Below, one piece after another: positions 40,226 through 48,068 of a stretch of DNA of 64,000 bases. A model generated the notes under the pieces. The model was not told where the DNA came from and made no database searches. It saw nothing but the letters and a program-made list of their open reading frames with translations. The stretch spans positions 1 to 64,000 of the forward strand of contig NZ_JAAALL010000001.1 of assembly GCF_009906315.1 (NCBI RefSeq). Direction: 5' to 3'. The position numbers and the translations under genes are program-made. The stretch's first letter is position 1. Every line of letters starts with the position of its first letter. Origin of the DNA: Kineococcus vitellinus. Lineage in GTDB: Bacteria > Actinomycetota > Actinomycetes > Actinomycetales > Kineococcaceae.

Positions 40226-41916
40226 GCCCGGGCCAGCTTGCCCTTGATCTGACGGACGATGATGTCTGCCGTCCGCTGCGCGTTGAGCACGTCGGAGCCG
40301 GATACCCGGATGGCGCCGTCTTCGAAGATGACCGAGGGACCCATGGGGGACGGGCCCTCGGGCAGGGGGTCGACACGGGCGCCCTTGGGCAGCGAAAGCA
40401 GCTCCGGGCCGCGCTCGCCGACCCAGCTCATGCCCGGCTTGCGGGTGATGCCGCCCTTGGCCTGACCCGGGTACAGCGGCTTGGCGCCGAAGAGGCTGCG
40501 CAGGTCGTTGCTGATGCCTTGGATAGCCTTGGGTGGCCCGCCGTCCTTGCCGGTAACCGTGTCAACGGGGTTGGCCACGGCGTTGGCGGTGGCGCCGGCG
40601 AAGCCGACGACCCCAGAGACGATGTTCAGGATGCCCTTGACTTCGTCGAGGGTGTTGACGACGCTATCCAGCAGCGGGTCGATGACCGGCTGCAAGGCCA
40701 CAAGCAGGTCGGTGATCCCCCTGATGATGTCGACGGCGCCCACGAAGATGTCGAAGATCTTGGGACCGGCGTCCTGAAGGAAGGGCCAGACCGTGCCCAC
40801 CCACAGCGTCTTGACGTTGCCGACGATGTCCTGCACGTCCTCCCAGATGGAGACCAGCCGCCCACCTGAGCCGGTCCGGTCGTCCAGCAGGGACACGACG
40901 CTGTCGAAGCCGCCCTGGCGGTACATGAAGAGCATCTCGGCGCCGAGACCCTTGATCTGCGGGTAGGCACCCTTGGCGCGGGCGGTCAGCTTGACGATGC
41001 TCTTGCCGAGTCGGTCGAAGCCCTTCTCACCGATCCGGTTCACATCGGGCATCACGTCGCGTGCCAGGAAGTCGCGCATGGGTGTGAAGGCGGTCGCCAT
41101 GCCCAGCTTGGCGCGCTCGCGGAAGTTGGCGATCTGGCCAAGGAAGGTCTTGGACTGGTTGTCCATCGCGTTCTGGAAGCGTGGGTCGTTGGCGAGGCCC
41201 TTGGTGATGATGTCGGCGGCCTGGGTGCCGGAGATGAGGCCGTTCTCGGCGTCCTTGCGGATCTGCGCGATGGTCCGACCCGAGGCTTGGGCGAGGTAGC
41301 CGTAGGCGTCCACGCTGGCGTCGGCCAGCTGCCCGATCTCCTCCAAGCTGAGGACGCCATTGCGGCGCATCTGCCCTAGGGCTCGCGCCATCGCCTGGAT
41401 GCCCTCCTCCCCGGTGTTCAGGGCGGCAGCGGCGTTACCGAACGCCGTCAGGGTGGGGATCACGTCCTTGGCGTCGTAGCCCACGGCCATGAGGTACTGC
41501 GAGGTCTTCTGCAGGTTCTCTAGGTCGAACGGCGTCCTGAGCGCCATGGCTTGCAGCTGAGCCATGAACGCTTCGCCGGCCTGCGCCGACCCCAGCAGGG
41601 TGTTGAAGCCGACCTGCGCCTGCTCCATGGCGCCGGCAGTCTTCAGCCCGAAGACCGACGCGGCGATACCCGCTGCTCCGAGAGCAGTGGCCGCTCCACC
41701 GACCGCCTGTGCGCCCGCTACGGCCCATCCGGCGACCTTGCCGAACGCTCCTCGAGCGCGGTCCAGGGCCGATGACGCACCGCCAGCACTGCGTGCGGCC
41801 CGGTCCGATTCCTGGCTGATGCGGTGGATGGCGGCGGCTGCGCGCTCGGCGTCGCGGCGGAACCGGGAAGCTTGTTCAAGGGTGAGCCGTACGCCTACTT
41901 CGTCGTTTTCAGCCAC
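40222..41916 (-). CDS. tail tape measure protein
   Basis: A 564-residue protein with the phage tape measure N-terminal domain (AMEQAQVGFNTLLGSAQAG, FDLENLQKTSQYLMAVGYDA, ALGQMRRNGVLSLEEIGQLAD), helical Ala-rich segments, and the C-terminal GERGPELLSLPKGARV block often seen in tape measures. Length sets the tail tube; at roughly 1.5 angstrom per residue this predicts a tail of about 80 nm, short for a contractile phage. It follows the chaperone frameshift pair, as expected. Confidence 0.9.
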   Translation of the reverse strand: MAENDEVGVRLTLEQASRFRRDAERAAAAIHRISQESDRAARSAGGASSALDRARGAFGKVAGWAVAGAQAVGGAATALGAAGIAASVFGLKTAGAMEQAQVGFNTLLGSAQAGEAFMAQLQAMALRTPFDLENLQKTSQYLMAVGYDAKDVIPTLTAFGNAAAALNTGEEGIQAMARALGQMRRNGVLSLEEIGQLADASVDAYGYLAQASGRTIAQIRKDAENGLISGTQAADIITKGLANDPRFQNAMDNQSKTFLGQIANFRERAKLGMATAFTPMRDFLARDVMPDVNRIGEKGFDRLGKSIVKLTARAKGAYPQIKGLGAEMLFMYRQGGFDSVVSLLDDRTGSGGRLVSIWEDVQDIVGNVKTLWVGTVWPFLQDAGPKIFDIFVGAVDIIRGITDLLVALQPVIDPLLDSVVNTLDEVKGILNIVSGVVGFAGATANAVANPVDTVTGKDGGPPKAIQGISNDLRSLFGAKPLYPGQAKGGITRKPGMSWVGERGPELLSLPKGARVDPLPEGPSPMGPSVIFEDGAIRVSGSDVLNAQRTADIIVRQIKGKLARA

Positions 41917-41918
41917 AG

Positions 41919-42128
41919 CTAGCCCTTGCGCTTACCTTTGCCCCGGCGACTACCGCCAAAGACCCTGCCTACAGCATTGCCGACAGCGATCCCGATTGCA
42001 TCGATCTCCTGCTGCCGCCGTTCGGAGTCCATCGCCAAGGCCTGCTCGATCACTTCGTTGAGGACGCGCACCTCATCGGCAGGTGCTTTGAGGTAGGTGA
42101 GGGGGTCGGCTCCCAGGATGAGCGCCAC
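41919..42128 (-). CDS. tail assembly chaperone, second frame (T part) of a -1 frameshift product
   Basis: A 69-residue frame (ALILGADPLTYLKAPADE ... GGSRRGKGKRKG) lying in the -1 frame relative to the upstream chaperone, with the joining sequence open from the slippery site to this segment. It would be made mainly as the C-terminal part of a longer fusion chaperone, although a GTG at 42128 could start it independently. The basic tail could contact the tape measure, which begins two bases downstream. Confidence 0.7.
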   Translation of the reverse strand: MALILGADPLTYLKAPADEVRVLNEVIEQALAMDSERRQQEIDAIGIAVGNAVGRVFGGSRRGKGKRKG

Positions 42129-42157
42129 CGCTGCGGACTTGACCCCAGGGTGGCTGG

Positions 42158-42652
42158 CTATTCCCCCTGGTAGTCGTCCTCAAGGTCACGCAGCTCCAGG
42201 CCCGACCACTGCAGGAGCTGGGCAGCGTGTGCCATCAGGTCTCCGTCGATGACGAAGAGCGCTCGGCACACCGCGATGGCTCGGCGGTCCGCCACACCCA
42301 ACATGACGGCCAGCTCCTGGCTGCCGAAGCGCAGCGGCTCGCCGTCCTCGCCCTCGGTCAGCTGGCGGCCGTCGTCAGTGGTGATGGTGATGCCGGTAGC
42401 GCAGGACACGAGGACCTGGGCGTTCGCGTCCAGAGCCGCCTCGGAACGCTTCTTCTTGCCCGCCTTGTTGGCCTCGCTGAGGCTGGAGCTGTGCTTGTCG
42501 ATCTCGCTCCAGTCGGCAGGGCGGTAGGTCACGCTGATGCTCGGCGTACCCTTCTCGCCCCATCCCGGCACGTTGAGGGTCTTCTTCTTGGCTTCGACCA
42601 GCTTCTGACGCGCGCCGGCCAGGTCGGCGAAGACCGACGAGTCGGTGCCCAT
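42158..42652 (-). CDS. tail assembly chaperone (G part)
   Basis: A 164-residue protein between tube and tape measure, in the place and size of phage tail assembly chaperones that bind the tape measure during tail assembly. It ends with an acidic segment (ELRDLEDDYQGE). The final codons CAG-GGG-GAA-TAG form a likely -1 slippery site. Its start overlaps the tube gene stop by one base. Confidence 0.75.
   Translation of the reverse strand: MGTDSSVFADLAGARQKLVEAKKKTLNVPGWGEKGTPSISVTYRPADWSEIDKHSSSLSEANKAGKKKRSEAALDANAQVLVSCATGITITTDDGRQLTEGEDGEPLRFGSQELAVMLGVADRRAIAVCRALFVIDGDLMAHAAQLLQWSGLELRDLEDDYQGE
42161..42167 (-). promoter_or_regulatory. programmed -1 frameshift site GGGGGAA
   Basis: The heptamer GGGGGAA lies immediately before the UAG stop (42160-42158) of the G part. 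Slipping back one base continues GGA-ATA-GCC into the downstream frame without a stop and joins the T part. This G/GT arrangement is conserved in tailed phages, so the site is functionally expected. Confidence 0.65.
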
Positions 42653-43059
42653 CAGCCGACCGACCCGTCAACGGAGATCATGGCTTCCCACATCTCCACC
42701 TCGTTGCTGTCGGAGTCGACCTCGCCGGGAGTGACGCCCGAGAGAATGCCGGTGTAGACCTCAGCGCGTCCGAAGGCGTTGCCATCCAGGTCCAGCGCTT
42801 GCTTGCTGATCACCACGCGCGCCTTGCCGACGCGGGAGTACATGTAGCGACGCAGCTCCACGTCGGCGTCCTCGTACGGCTTGCTCACCGTCACGTCCTC
42901 GGTCGACGACGGCGCGCCATAGGCGCGCTGGGGGCCCATGCCGCCGCGGCGGCGCTTGACCGGGTCGGAGGTGACGCCACTGCCCGTGAAGGTGTCGAAG
43001 GTGATCTGGCGTCCCTCACAGGACATGGTCACGAGGTACTGATCTTGACGGCCTGGCAT
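42652..43059 (-). CDS. tail tube protein
   Basis: A 135-residue beta-rich protein directly after the sheath gene, with matching size and order for a contractile-tail tube (gp19-like). It carries SCEGRQITFDTFTGSGV, a central KRRRGG loop, and SKPYEDADVELRRYMYSRVGKA (in parts), as in tube proteins of Mu-like and actinobacterial myophages. It forms the inner hollow tube pushed through the cell envelope when the sheath contracts. Confidence 0.8.
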   Translation of the reverse strand: MPGRQDQYLVTMSCEGRQITFDTFTGSGVTSDPVKRRRGGMGPQRAYGAPSSTEDVTVSKPYEDADVELRRYMYSRVGKARVVISKQALDLDGNAFGRAEVYTGILSGVTPGEVDSDSNEVEMWEAMISVDGSVG

Positions 43060-43073
43060 GCGTGTCCTTGGTG

Positions 43074-44516
43074 CTACAGCGCGATGTCAGCGCTGGTCTT
43101 GACGATCTCAATAACGACCAACTCGGCGGTGGGCGACATGCGCAGGCTGAGCACCGCGTGCAGCTCACCGTTGGCGATGGTGGTGGGGGTGTTGACCTGC
43201 TCGCCGACGTTGACCAGGTAGGCCTCGTCTGGCGTCTCGCCGAAGAGGGCGCCTTCGTTGTAGTAGCGCAGCAGGACACCGGAGAGCGCGCTGCCGAACT
43301 CGGCGAGCAGCTGGCCGCGGCCGTCGACCTGGCGGAAGAGGAAGGTCTCTGCCACCGTCTCGGCCTCCGCGGTGATGGCCATGCGTAGGCGCTGGTTGGC
43401 CAAAAAGCTCCAGGCGTAAGCATCGGTGCCCGGTTTGGCCAGGGTGCGGTAGCCGTACAGCGTGACCCCTGCGGGCAGCTCGCGGAAGACGTTCAAGCCG
43501 TTGGTGTTCAGCGCCTCGCGCTCAGCGTCGGACCATCCGGACTGCGTCAGGCCGACGACGTAGCGCGCACGCCCGCTGACGCCGGCCGCAGCGTTGTTGG
43601 CCGAGCGGGTCTGGTCGTTGCGGGCCATGAGCGCCGCGGCCATCGCCGTCGGGGGCACCTGGCGGGTGGTGCCACCGAGCAGACCGGGAACGACATGCCA
43701 GGGACCGAAGAGGGCTGCGTATTCATCACCCTGCAGGCTCTGCGCCTCGGTGCCCGCCGCGGTCGCCGACGAGGTGTCCGTGTCGTCCAACAAGGCGATG
43801 CGGTTGTGCTCCTTGGCGTGCGTGCGCAGGGCACCGCGCGTGTTGGTGGAGGTGGCTCCGGGAATCCAGACTTGCCCCGGACCCAGGCCACGAGTGAAGC
43901 GTGCCAGGGCAGTGCCGCGCGTCACGTCGTCAACGGCTGCGTAGTCGTCGGCACCGCCGGTCATGTTGGCGGCTGCGACGACAGCCGGGTCCGCGCCGCT
44001 GGCACCGGTGGGCAGGCTGACCGCTGCCCAGCTGGAGCTGTTGGACCAGTTGATGGCGTCGGTCACGCTCGCCAGGGACGGGGAACGCTCCACGCCGAAC
44101 TCCGGGTTAGCGATGACCAGCGCGAACTCACCCACGGCCGCGCCGGCCGTGACTGCCACAGTGACGCCGTTCCACCATGCTCCGGCGTTCTTGGCATCGA
44201 CCCGAAGCGACGGGTCACCGTCGGCGTCGTTGAGGGTGATGCCAGCGAGCGCTGCGGCCGGTCCTGCGACGCGCTGCACGTAGGCCGTGCTGCCACCCTC
44301 GCGGAAGTAGGTGTCCAGGGCATCCCACAGCAGCGACTCGGTGATGCGCGCCCCGAAGTATGTGCGGAACTCGGTCATGTTCCGGACCAGCTGCGGCGAG
44401 GTCAGGGAGCCGCGCTGGGCCGGCCCGACGACGAACGAGGTGCCGGTGTCGACACCGTTGCCGCGACCGGGGGACGAGGCCCGTGAGGTTACTTCGACGC
44501 CTGGACGTGGACTCAC
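43074..44516 (-). CDS. contractile tail sheath protein
   Basis: A 480-residue sheath subunit. The N-terminal SPRPGVEVTSRASS and TSFVVGPAQRGS blocks, the mid YAAVDDVTRGTALARFTRG segment and the C-terminal LYGYRTLA, WSFLANQRLRMAI and LVNVGEQVNTPTTIANGEL blocks follow phage sheath proteins. Its presence shows a contractile (myovirus) tail. GTG 44516 overlaps the stop of a 58-residue gene by four bases. Confidence 0.92.
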   Translation of the reverse strand: MSPRPGVEVTSRASSPGRGNGVDTGTSFVVGPAQRGSLTSPQLVRNMTEFRTYFGARITESLLWDALDTYFREGGSTAYVQRVAGPAAALAGITLNDADGDPSLRVDAKNAGAWWNGVTVAVTAGAAVGEFALVIANPEFGVERSPSLASVTDAINWSNSSSWAAVSLPTGASGADPAVVAAANMTGGADDYAAVDDVTRGTALARFTRGLGPGQVWIPGATSTNTRGALRTHAKEHNRIALLDDTDTSSATAAGTEAQSLQGDEYAALFGPWHVVPGLLGGTTRQVPPTAMAAALMARNDQTRSANNAAAGVSGRARYVVGLTQSGWSDAEREALNTNGLNVFRELPAGVTLYGYRTLAKPGTDAYAWSFLANQRLRMAITAEAETVAETFLFRQVDGRGQLLAEFGSALSGVLLRYYNEGALFGETPDEAYLVNVGEQVNTPTTIANGELHAVLSLRMSPTAELVVIEIVKTSADIAL

Positions 44517-44689
44517 TTGGCGGCCTCCTTGCTCTTGGCCTTACCCGTGGTCGGTACTTCGACCAGGGCGCCTGCTTCGATCTTGCGCGCGAGCTCGTCG
44601 CTGCGGTCGACATCAGCCGTCTGAGCGGTGCCCAACACCGGACCACCAGGGACATCTACTGGATATGGGTGTGGGTTCTGCACCTTCAC
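44513..44689 (-). CDS. 58-residue small protein between tail terminator and sheath
   Basis: Starts at GTG 44689 (overlapping the tail terminator stop, GTGA) and ends at TGA 44515-44513 (overlapping the sheath start, GTGA). The product is 58 residues: VKVQNPHPYP at the N-terminus, LARKIEAGALVEVP in the middle, and a Lys-rich tail ending KSKEAAK. It matches in place and size the small conserved proteins found before sheath genes in Mu-like phages (DUF2635-like). Four-base overlaps on both sides make it almost certainly real. Confidence 0.75.
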   Translation of the reverse strand: MKVQNPHPYPVDVPGGPVLGTAQTADVDRSDELARKIEAGALVEVPTTGKAKSKEAAK

Positions 44690-45306
44690 AGAGGCTTCTT
44701 TCGCGTATGGATGTACGTAGCCGTGATGTCGACCAGCGGGTCGGGATCAACGTCGGGTTCTTGCAGGCCGGATCGAATATCGACGATGCCGTCCACGTGT
44801 ACGCCTAGCGTAACCGTCGCGGCCCCCAAGGTGCGGGAATCCTCTGTCGGTGCATCGTCGTAGCTCTCGTCCAGCAGGTCGATCCCCGAGCTGATGCCTC
44901 GCTGGAGCACTCCCTCGCTGAGGTACGGCAGTGATTGGTGCTGCATCATGCATGCCCGCCCGGCGGCGGCGTACAGCTCCGCCAGCTCGCGTGTGGTCTC
45001 TCGGTCGTGGGACGCAACGACGAAGCCGACGCGGATGTCGAAGACGGCGTTCAGCGACTTCGACTGGATGGTGGGTGACCCCAGGAAGCCGGGGGAGACC
45101 ACGACCAGCGCAGGCAGCTGCTCGCCCGCCCAGTTGTCGACGAGGTCGCTCATGTGCCACGACTCGGGCGCCGGCAGGGCGTCCCGGGTACGCCCGGAGG
45201 CCTCGGCGATCTCGGCCAGGTAGGAGGGGAAGAAGGTCTGCAGCGTCGCGGTCACGTTGTGGCGGACGTTCGCGCCCGTGACGATGCGGCCGTAGGCGCT
45301 ACTCAT
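44686..45306 (-). CDS. tail terminator / Mu gp37-like protein
   Basis: A 206-residue protein placed between the virion morphogenesis protein and the sheath, where contractile phages encode the tail terminator. It has NVRHNVTATLQTFFPSYLAEIAE at the N-terminus, LPALVVVSPGFLG and a C-terminal beta strand VTLGVHVDGIVD. Assignment is by gene order and size; no strict motif is known to me. Overlaps the upstream gene by eight bases. Confidence 0.6.
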   Translation of the reverse strand: MSSAYGRIVTGANVRHNVTATLQTFFPSYLAEIAEASGRTRDALPAPESWHMSDLVDNWAGEQLPALVVVSPGFLGSPTIQSKSLNAVFDIRVGFVVASHDRETTRELAELYAAAGRACMMQHQSLPYLSEGVLQRGISSGIDLLDESYDDAPTEDSRTLGAATVTLGVHVDGIVDIRSGLQEPDVDPDPLVDITATYIHTRKKPL

Positions 45307-45778
45307 TGGGGTAGGACTCCACGACGTGGCGCTGCACCGTACGCAGCATGGACTGTTGCTGGCGGCGGGTCAGGTCGACCACCTTGCGCTGCGCCATCCG
45401 GCGGGTGCCTTCCTGGTGGAAGCGCGCCTTGGGGTCCTTGGTGCCCATGAAGATGGTCTTGCCGGCGTCTTCGACACGCAGGATCCCGTCGCTGCTCCTC
45501 TTGTTGGTCAGCGACTTCCTCAGGTCCTGCTTCTCTTGCAGGATGCGCAGCTGGCCGCGGACGCGGCGCTTGGACGCCAACGTCGACGGCTTCAACGGCG
45601 ACCACCGGCCGCTGGCTCCGCTGGAGCCCTCAGTGTTGAACAGCGAGCGCTCGAAGCCGCGGAACTGATCGTACAGGTCGTCCTTGATCGGCGTCAGATC
45701 GAGCGCCACGTCAGGCCAGCGGCGTAGGTGGTACTCCACGTCCTCGATGCCGTCGGCGGAGAAGCGGAGAGCTACCAC
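45299..45778 (-). CDS. virion morphogenesis protein (Mu gpG-like)
   Basis: A 159-residue basic protein. FNTEGSSGASGRWSPLKPSTLASKR and LRVEDAGKTIFMGTKDPKARFHQEGTRRM (quoted in part) match the phage virion morphogenesis/tail completion family, in which W-x-PL and the YAxxHQxG-like motif are conserved. It probably acts at head-tail joining. Seven-base overlap with the upstream connector gene. Confidence 0.8.
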   Translation of the reverse strand: MVALRFSADGIEDVEYHLRRWPDVALDLTPIKDDLYDQFRGFERSLFNTEGSSGASGRWSPLKPSTLASKRRVRGQLRILQEKQDLRKSLTNKRSSDGILRVEDAGKTIFMGTKDPKARFHQEGTRRMAQRKVVDLTRRQQQSMLRTVQRHVVESYPNE

Positions 45779-46239
45779 CGGACTTGGCCGATGGGCTTGC
45801 AGTTGACCGGGAAGCCAAAGGCCGGGAGCTTGTAACCGTCCTCGCCGGTCGGGTCCTCCCCGGACTCCTCGGTGACCCGGGGCAGCGCCGCCTTGACGCC
45901 CTGGTCGTACAGCTCCTTGAGCCGGTCGTAGGGCGATGAGTCGGTCTGGATCTGCTCGGGGAAGTACGACAGCTCCACGGCCATGGCCGCGCGCAGGGCC
46001 ACGAGCTCGGCTGCCGCTCCCTCCACGCCAGCCGGCACCGTGCCCCCGAGGGCCGCGCTGACCGTGGCCACTGCCCGGTCGATCAGCTGGGAGACGGCCT
46101 CAGCTGTCGGACGCGTGCGTGTCTGGTCTGCGGCCAGCTCGGACGTGAAGGTGCCCTGCTCCCTGCCGTTGCGGTCCTTGGTGCGCGCACGCAGGAGCGC
46201 TGCGACATCGGCCACCGTGGGTGCCCAGGTGACCGCCAC
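45772..46239 (-). CDS. head-tail connector (Mu gp36-like)
   Basis: A 155-residue, largely helical protein (VADVAALLRARTKD, AEAVSQLIDRAVATVSAALG, LVALRAAMAVELSYFPEQ) of the adaptor type that docks under the portal. Position between capsid and tail-completion genes supports the call. It ends in the start of the morphogenesis gene. Confidence 0.65.
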   Translation of the reverse strand: MAVTWAPTVADVAALLRARTKDRNGREQGTFTSELAADQTRTRPTAEAVSQLIDRAVATVSAALGGTVPAGVEGAAAELVALRAAMAVELSYFPEQIQTDSSPYDRLKELYDQGVKAALPRVTEESGEDPTGEDGYKLPAFGFPVNCKPIGQVRW

Positions 46240-46242
46240 GGA

Positions 46243-46692
46243 CTAGGCCTCGAGCAGCTTGGTGAGGCCTTCGACGACACCCTTGCGGGCGTCGTCTCCC
46301 TTGGCCTGCTCACGCGCCAGCAGGTCGGCTGCCTCGTCCTTGTGGTCCTCGGCGTACGCCAGGACCTGACCGACGTTGCCGTCCAGTGGCTCAATCGTGC
46401 GGGTCGTCGGCGAGTCGATCGTCGCGCCTTCAGGGAGTGAGGTCAGCTCAGGACCATGCTCCCCGGTCATGACACCGGAGGGGTACAGCGGGTCGATCAC
46501 GGGTGGCTCTGCGGCCAGCGGGTCGATCGTGGCCGGCGTGTCGTCGTCGGTGACAAAGGCGCCGAGCTGGTCGCCTCGGGTCAGGTAGCGACCCTCGGGG
46601 ATGTCGACCGTCTCACCCTTGCGAGCGGTGACGAAGGTGCCGTTCGCGTTGACGTAGCCGAAGTAGATCGACTTGATGGTGCGCTCGGGCAT
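46243..46692 (-). CDS. head-region protein with a tape-measure-like motif
   Basis: A 149-residue acidic protein. The first 50 residues form a small beta domain (YFGYVNANGTFVTARKGETV); the middle contains GEHGPELTSLPEGATI, nearly the same as the tape measure C-terminal GERGPELLSLPKGARV; the end is helical (LADREQAKGDDARKGVVEG-like). No function known. It directly overlaps the capsid gene stop (one base) and precedes the connector by three bases. Confidence 0.6.
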   Translation of the reverse strand: MPERTIKSIYFGYVNANGTFVTARKGETVDIPEGRYLTRGDQLGAFVTDDDTPATIDPLAAEPPVIDPLYPSGVMTGEHGPELTSLPEGATIDSPTTRTIEPLDGNVGQVLAYAEDHKDEAADLLAREQAKGDDARKGVVEGLTKLLEA

Positions 46693-47612
46693 CAGAGGCC
46701 GTCCACACCCGTCAACTGCAAGACGGCGTTGGGGTTGGTCACGTAGGCCACCGGACGCGTGTCGGTCTGGAACCAGGTCTCCTGGGTCTCCGGCTCACGC
46801 CACGACTCGGTGCTCAGCGCCTTCTCCACGCGGTACTCACCGACCTCGCCCGACGCAACCAGGTAGGGCTTGCCCTGCGGAACGCGCGGGGAGACTCGGT
46901 AGCCGTTGGTGAAGCCGACCAGAGACAGCGCGTCACGAAGCTTTGCGGCTTCGTATTGGAAGAAGGCCAGCAGCGACAGCTCTTCGTTCTCGTTGATGAA
47001 GAGAGTGTCGTACGTGATGCCGGTCTCGTCGGTGATGGCCTGCTTGCGGGCGAGGGCCAAGTCGGCGATGGGCGTGTCACGCGGGCCCGTGGGGTTGGAG
47101 CCGTTCGGAATCGCGGTCGTCCAGTCGTTGCCCGGCACCTGGCGGCTGTGGGCGACAACGGCGGCGTTGAGGATGGCGACGGTGTAGGCGTTGGTCGCAC
47201 GGACGATGGTGTTGCTGACCTTGCGAGCGTGTCGCGTGATCAGCTGCACGTCGTTGCGCTCGCGCGCCTCGTCCGTGACGAAGAACTTGCCACCCCACTT
47301 CTTGGGGACAGCGACCTTGGGCTCGCCGCGGCTGGAGGTGAGGATCGGGAACTCTTCACCGGGGGCGACGGCTTCAGCGTCACGGTCGGTGTAAAGGTCG
47401 TTGCCGTCGACTTCGTCGTACACCACAGCGCCACCGGATACGGCACCGGCGCGCGTGAAGACATCGTCGATGAAGAACAGGCTGGCGGTGAGGTCACGGA
47501 CAAGTGCGGTGACGCGCGTCGGCTGGTTCGAGTAGGTGTCAACGGTGATGGCACCGTTGTTGACGGTCGGCGTACCCAAGGGGTGAGCGACGGTGTTCGG
47601 AAGTGTTGCCAT
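46692..47612 (-). CDS. major capsid protein (HK97 fold)
   Basis: A 306-residue protein between the decoration protein and head-completion genes. Features are typical of a short HK97-fold capsid: an N-arm, PKKWGGKFFVTDEARERND (E-loop/spine helix), DTLFINENEELSLLAFFQYE and a C-terminal TDTRPVAYVTNPNAVLQLTGV. No separate delta domain is seen, which fits the separate scaffold. It would form the icosahedral shell. Confidence 0.82.
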   Translation of the reverse strand: MATLPNTVAHPLGTPTVNNGAITVDTYSNQPTRVTALVRDLTASLFFIDDVFTRAGAVSGGAVVYDEVDGNDLYTDRDAEAVAPGEEFPILTSSRGEPKVAVPKKWGGKFFVTDEARERNDVQLITRHARKVSNTIVRATNAYTVAILNAAVVAHSRQVPGNDWTTAIPNGSNPTGPRDTPIADLALARKQAITDETGITYDTLFINENEELSLLAFFQYEAAKLRDALSLVGFTNGYRVSPRVPQGKPYLVASGEVGEYRVEKALSTESWREPETQETWFQTDTRPVAYVTNPNAVLQLTGVDGL

Positions 47613-47627
47613 GGAAGTTCAGTCCCC

Positions 47628-48065
47628 CTAGTACAGGCTGATCTGTGCGTCGGTGCCGGAAGCGGCAGCGGTGAGAGCGAAGCCGATGGCTACGCCCGTG
47701 TTCTTTGGACCGACCTGACCGTTCGTGGTCACTTCGACTTCCTGGAACGCGGTGATGTTGGCCGAGCAGGTGATGGGTACGACGTTGCCCGGGCCTCGGA
47801 TGACGCCGACCATGCCGCCCTGGATGTCGGTGAGAGCAGCGTCCCACTTGGCGACGCCGAAGATGCGGCCACCGGCGTCAGCATGGCCGATGGAGACGTT
47901 GCCGGTCCCGACGCTGGTGGCGAGGGGGCCTGCGGCGCCGGGCGAGGTCTGGCGGTTGCCGCTGATCTTGACGCATCGCTTGCCGATGACGGCGGTAATG
48001 GCGATGGCCGTGAGGTCAGCGCCCGGGCGGTAGAAGGGGATGCACTCGTTCTGGATGGTGGGCAT
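47628..48065 (-). CDS. capsid decoration protein (DUF2190-like)
   Basis: A 145-residue Gly/Ala/Thr-rich beta protein with FYRPGADLTAIAITAVIGKRCVKIS and a C-terminal TGVAIGFALTAAASG. This layout and position between protease/scaffold and capsid match capsid cement proteins, which stabilise the shell. It lies three bases after the protease gene. Confidence 0.7.
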   Translation of the reverse strand: MPTIQNECIPFYRPGADLTAIAITAVIGKRCVKISGNRQTSPGAAGPLATSVGTGNVSIGHADAGGRIFGVAKWDAALTDIQGGMVGVIRGPGNVVPITCSANITAFQEVEVTTNGQVGPKNTGVAIGFALTAAASGTDAQISLY

Positions 48066-48068
48066 GAC

